Source: Shouchella tritolerans
Lineage (GTDB): Bacteria; Bacillota; Bacilli; Bacillales; Bacillaceae_D
Length of the DNA stretch: 64,000 bases
Assembly: GCF_025770735.1 (NCBI RefSeq)
Contig: NZ_JAODPB010000011.1
Coordinates: 1-64,000, forward strand
Direction of reading: 5' to 3'
Below, in pieces: positions 60,790-64,000 of the stretch. The position numbers were made by a program, and so were the translations under genes. Below the pieces are notes generated by a model. The model saw nothing but the letters and a program-made list of their open reading frames with translations. It searched no databases and was not told the DNA's origin. Position 1 is the first letter of the stretch. Each line of letters starts with the position of its first letter.

Positions 60790-61893
60790 CTATAGTGCTT
60801 TTTCAAGCGATTTAGGTTTGGCAAAAATCATCCGCCCTGCACTTGTTTGCAGGACACTTGTCACCGTGACATCAATTTGTTTATTCATATAATCACGGCC
60901 CCCTTCGACGACGATCATAGTGCCATCATCTAAGTAAGCAATTCCTTGATGGTTTTCCTTCCCATCCTTAATGACATTCACATTAAGAACCTCGCCTGGC
61001 AAAACAACTGGCTTGACCGCATTGGCCAAATCGTTGATGTTTAGCACTTTAAGGCCTTGCAATTCACAGACTTTGTTTAAATTAAAATCATTGGTTACAA
61101 CAATTCCGGAAGTGATTTTTGCCAATTTGACGAGCTTGCTGTCCACTTCTTGAATGTCTTCAAAATCGCCCTCATATATTTCAACATTGACAGGCAATTC
61201 TTTTTGTATTTTATTTAGTATGTCAAGGCCTCTACGGCCACGATTTCGTTTCAATGCATCAGAAGAATCAGCAATATGCTGTAATTCATCTAACACGAAT
61301 CCAGGGATGACAAGCGTGCCTTCTAGAAAGCCGGTTTGGCAAATATCAGCAATCCGCCCATCAATAATGACGCTTGTATCAAGAATTTTCATTTGTTTGC
61401 CACCGAGATTAGAGTCAGTCTCTTCTTTCTTTTTGTCACGCTCTTTATCTCTCGGCACTCGCATAGAGACAACTAATTGAAACAGCTCATCTCGTTTTTT
61501 GAAGCCGATTTGGAAGCCTAGATAACCGAAAAGAATGGTAATAAACATAGGCAAAATATTGCTGATAACCGGCAGATCCAATCCACTCAACGGCGTTCCG
61601 AGAAAATAACCGGCCACAAGTCCGACCGTTAAGCCCATTGATCCAGATAACACATCAGCAAGCGGCGCTTTGACAATTGTTTCCTCGACAACCCGAAAGA
61701 AATTAACAATAAGATCGACAATAAACAAGGACAGACCATATAAGACCAAAGCACCGAGTACTGCCCCTGTATAAGGACTAGCCAACCACGCCGGTACTTC
61801 TAGCGCTATCACTGCAATGAATTCAGGGACAAACAAGAACCCTAATGTTCCTCCCGCTAATAAAAAGAAAATCCGAACAATCCAATTAAGCAT
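60790..61893 (-). CDS. yacL: PIN/TRAM domain membrane protein YacL
   Basis: 367 aa. Four transmembrane segments in the first 130 residues, PIN nuclease domain from about 168 with ILDTSVIIDGRIADI (acidic Asp172 and Asp178) and TNDFNLNKV, then a TRAM RNA-binding domain (about 290-350, LDDGTMIVVEGGRDYMNKQI). Predicted membrane-tethered RNase; function unproven to my knowledge. Conserved place between disA and ispD. Confidence 0.92.
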   Translation of the reverse strand: MLNWIVRIFFLLAGGTLGFLFVPEFIAVIALEVPAWLASPYTGAVLGALVLYGLSLFIVDLIVNFFRVVEETIVKAPLADVLSGSMGLTVGLVAGYFLGTPLSGLDLPVISNILPMFITILFGYLGFQIGFKKRDELFQLVVSMRVPRDKERDKKKEETDSNLGGKQMKILDTSVIIDGRIADICQTGFLEGTLVIPGFVLDELQHIADSSDALKRNRGRRGLDILNKIQKELPVNVEIYEGDFEDIQEVDSKLVKLAKITSGIVVTNDFNLNKVCELQGLKVLNINDLANAVKPVVLPGEVLNVNVIKDGKENHQGIAYLDDGTMIVVEGGRDYMNKQIDVTVTSVLQTSAGRMIFAKPKSLEKAL

Positions 61894-61917
61894 TCACTCT
61901 TACACCTCCTTTTAGCT

Positions 61918-61923
61918 ATTATA
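61918..61923 (-). promoter_or_regulatory. Possible -10 of a yacL promoter
   Basis: Consensus TATAAT on the minus strand, about 25-30 bases upstream of yacL. No good -35 at 16-18 bases. Two hairpins (62003-62022 and 62025-62043, AAGGAGTG/CACTCCTT) between disA and yacL suggest a transcript end before it. Confidence 0.35.
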
Positions 61924-62044
61924 GACAAGTTTACAACTCTCAAACCTAGTAGTCTGGATTTCCCATAAAAAAACACGAGATCACGCAAAAAATATTTTTA
62001 CTGAATATTAAGAAACATATTCCTAAGGAGTGAAACACTCCTTG

Positions 62045-63118
62045 TCAAATGTGGCGATCGACGAAAAGCTGCTCTTGGATGCGGTTTAATCCATCCTTAA
62101 TCATTTTGGCTCTTGCTTCGCCAATGCCGTCGACTTCATCAAGCTGTTCTTCAGTTGCAACCATTACGCTTGAGAGATGACCGTATTCGTCAATGACATT
62201 TTCAATGATTTGTGAAGGCAGCCGTGGAATTCGGTGCAAAATTCGGTATCCACGCGGCGATGCAGGTTGTTCTAGAAAATTGCTTGTTCTTGAATAGCCA
62301 AGCGCTTTTATAATCGCCTGCTCGTCGAGCAAGTCTTCGTTTAACAGCGTCGTGAGTTCCTTTAGCGTTTTCTTTACGTCTTGCGTCCGCTCTTTGGCGT
62401 AATCTTTAAGCAAATAAAGGGCTTCCTGCTCTGTATTGGAAACAAGCTCTTTTAGCTGCATCGTGATTAACCGGCCTTCGTCCCCTAGCTCAAGGATAAA
62501 ATTTTGGATCTCTTGTTTAATCCGCAGCACCATTTGCACACGGTGGATGACTTGAATCACATCGCTGTAAGTAACAAGCTGTTCAAATTCAAGCGCTCCT
62601 AAATTTGTAATTCCTTGGTCTAATACCGCTTTATACTTTTCAAGCGTTTGGATGGCTTGATTGGCTTTCGTCAAAATGACGCCAATGTCTTTTAGCGCGT
62701 AACGATATTCCCCTTGGTAAAGAGTGATGACATTTCGGCGCTGGGAAATGGAAATCGTTAAATTGCCCGTTTGTTTCGCAACCCGCTCAGCAGAACGGTG
62801 GCGAATCCCGGTTTCGCTCGAACTTATATTATTATTCGGCACTAATTGCGTATTGGCATACAAAATACGTTTGCCGTCTTCACTCAAAATAATAGCCCCG
62901 TCCATTTTTGCCAGCTCATACAAATAAGCCGGTGAAAAATCGCTATTAATAAAGAAACCGCCGTCCACAATATTCATCATTTCGCTATTGTAACCAAGGA
63001 CAATCAGCCCTCCTGTTTTAGCACGGAGTACATTGTCAATCCCAGCTCTAAGCGGCGTCCCTGGCGCCACTAACTTTAATAAGTTTTGGATAAATGCAGT
63101 TCGATTCCGTTCTTCCAT
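62045..63118 (-). CDS. disA: DNA integrity scanning diadenylate cyclase DisA
   Basis: 357 aa: DAC domain (about 1-125) with DGA at 73-75 and [10 protein letters not shown] containing RHR at 106-108, both needed to make c-di-AMP from ATP; central helical domain; C-terminal helix-hairpin-helix domain ([16 protein letters not shown] near 325-340) for DNA junction binding. It scans DNA before sporulation and interacts with RadA. Follows radA by six bases. Confidence 0.98.
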   Translation of the reverse strand: MEERNRTAFIQNLLKLVAPGTPLRAGIDNVLRAKTGGLIVLGYNSEMMNIVDGGFFINSDFSPAYLYELAKMDGAIILSEDGKRILYANTQLVPNNNISSSETGIRHRSAERVAKQTGNLTISISQRRNVITLYQGEYRYALKDIGVILTKANQAIQTLEKYKAVLDQGITNLGALEFEQLVTYSDVIQVIHRVQMVLRIKQEIQNFILELGDEGRLITMQLKELVSNTEQEALYLLKDYAKERTQDVKKTLKELTTLLNEDLLDEQAIIKALGYSRTSNFLEQPASPRGYRILHRIPRLPSQIIENVIDEYGHLSSVMVATEEQLDEVDGIGEARAKMIKDGLNRIQEQLFVDRHI

Positions 63119-63124
63119 CCATTC

Positions 63125-64000
63125 TTACCTCCCTAAAACAACTTCAATCGCTTGCTCAAGCGTCTGCACGCCAATCACTTCAATGCCTGCTGGCGCAGTC
63201 CAGCCGCCTTTGTTTTTTTCAGGTATGATGACGCGTTTAAAACCTAGTTTTGCGGCTTCATTGACGCGTTGGTCAATTCTAGAGACGCGGCGGATTTCTC
63301 CCGTCAACCCTACTTCGCCAATCGCTACATCCATCGGTTCCGTTGGCTGGTCTCGAAAACTTGAAGCAATGCTAAGAGCAATCGCCAAATCGATCGCTGG
63401 TTCATCTAACTTTACGCCTCCAGCTACTTTTAAATAAGCATCTTGATTTTGCAAAAGCATGCCAGCCCGCTTTTCCAAGACAGCCATTAAAAGGGAGACA
63501 CGGTTATGATCAAGCCCTGTTGCCATTCTCCGGGGGTTGCCAAAACCCATAGGCGAAATGAGCGCTTGTAATTCTACGAGAACAGGCCTTGTGCCTTCCA
63601 TGGAAGCGACAACGACAGAGCCAGCCGCTCCTTGAGAACGTTCTTCCAAAAAAATTTCTGATGGGTTTTTCACTTCCTCTAAGCCAAGCTCTTTCATTTC
63701 AAAAATGCCCATTTCATTCGTAGAGCCAAATCGGTTTTTAACTGCACGTAAAATTCGGTAACTGTGGTGCCGCTCTCCTTCAAAATAGAGAACAGAGTCG
63801 ACCATATGCTCGAGCAGCTTCGGACCGGCAATGGAGCCTTGCTTTGTAACATGGCCGACAATAAATACAGCCACTCCCTTTGTTTTTGCGACACGCATAA
63901 ACGCAGCTGTACATTCTCGCACTTGGGCAACGCTTCCTGGAGCAGACGTAATCTCGTCCTGGTAAACGGTTTGGATCGAATCAATAATTACCAAAGACGG
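63125..64000 (-). CDS. radA: DNA repair protein RadA (partial, C-terminal part)
   Basis: The frame runs open through the window edge; about 292 C-terminal residues are visible. They include the Walker B region [13 protein letters not shown], the RadA-specific KNRFG motif ([12 protein letters not shown]), and the Lon-protease-like domain with [19 protein letters not shown] and [10 protein letters not shown]. The N-terminal zinc finger and Walker A lie outside. Branch-migration helicase in recombination; in an operon with disA. Confidence 0.96.
   Translation of the reverse strand, partial: PSLVIIDSIQTVYQDEITSAPGSVAQVRECTAAFMRVAKTKGVAVFIVGHVTKQGSIAGPKLLEHMVDSVLYFEGERHHSYRILRAVKNRFGSTNEMGIFEMKELGLEEVKNPSEIFLEERSQGAAGSVVVASMEGTRPVLVELQALISPMGFGNPRRMATGLDHNRVSLLMAVLEKRAGMLLQNQDAYLKVAGGVKLDEPAIDLAIALSIASSFRDQPTEPMDVAIGEVGLTGEIRRVSRIDQRVNEAAKLGFKRVIIPEKNKGGWTAPAGIEVIGVQTLEQAIEVVLGR

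Overview
The window is chromosomal DNA of a spore-forming Bacillaceae bacterium. Protein similarity and gene order match the Bacillus origin-proximal ribosomal-protein region. The closest resemblance I can infer is an alkaliphile of the Shouchella (Bacillus) clausii type, but that is recall of families and not a search result. Almost every gene lies on the minus strand, so the window reads in transcription order from right to left.

Right end to about 48.7 kb: radA (partial), disA, yacL, ispD-ispF, gltX, a T-box leader, cysE-cysS-mrnC-rlmB-rae1, sigH, rpmGB-secE-nusG, rplK-rplA, an L10 leader, rplJ-rplL and rsmC. These cover DNA repair and c-di-AMP signalling, isoprenoid precursors, Glu/Cys tRNA charging with cysteine synthesis, RNA processing, and the start of the translation/transcription supercluster.

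About 48.4 to 16.8 kb: rpoB-rpoC, rplGB, rpsL-rpsG-fusA-tuf, the S10, spc and alpha operons (rpsJ to rplQ, with secY, adk, map, infA, rpmJ and rpoA inside), the ECF transporter core ecfA1-ecfA2-ecfT, truA, and rplM-rpsI. Two zinc-type small ribosomal genes (rpmJ, rpmGB) are too short for ordinary ORF calling. Leader RNAs, promoters and terminators are visible at the expected places. rpoB and rpoC both appear to start at TTG.

About 16.7 to 14.0 kb is a variable patch: an XRE regulator with a DUF2975 membrane protein under a promoter carrying tandem operator-like repeats, a degenerate stretch with a nonsense-broken small membrane ORF, and a GNAT acetyltransferase. It sits between rpsI and ybaK.

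About 14.5 to 0.2 kb holds the sporulation/germination genes ybaK, cwlD, salA, gerD, kbaA and pdaB. Two sugar-PTS loci interrupt them. glcT-ptsG, with an RNA antiterminator/terminator switch, lies between cwlD and salA. A seven-gene operon lies between salA and gerD: EIIA, NanE epimerase, EIIB, EIIC, HAD phosphatase, DUF4127 protein and RpiR regulator. The second locus is the most promising candidate for an undescribed system, because it looks like an amino-sugar pathway with an uncharacterised protein where a phospho-glycosidase would be expected. The left edge carries the promoter, leader and first bases of a 16S rRNA gene reading out of the window.
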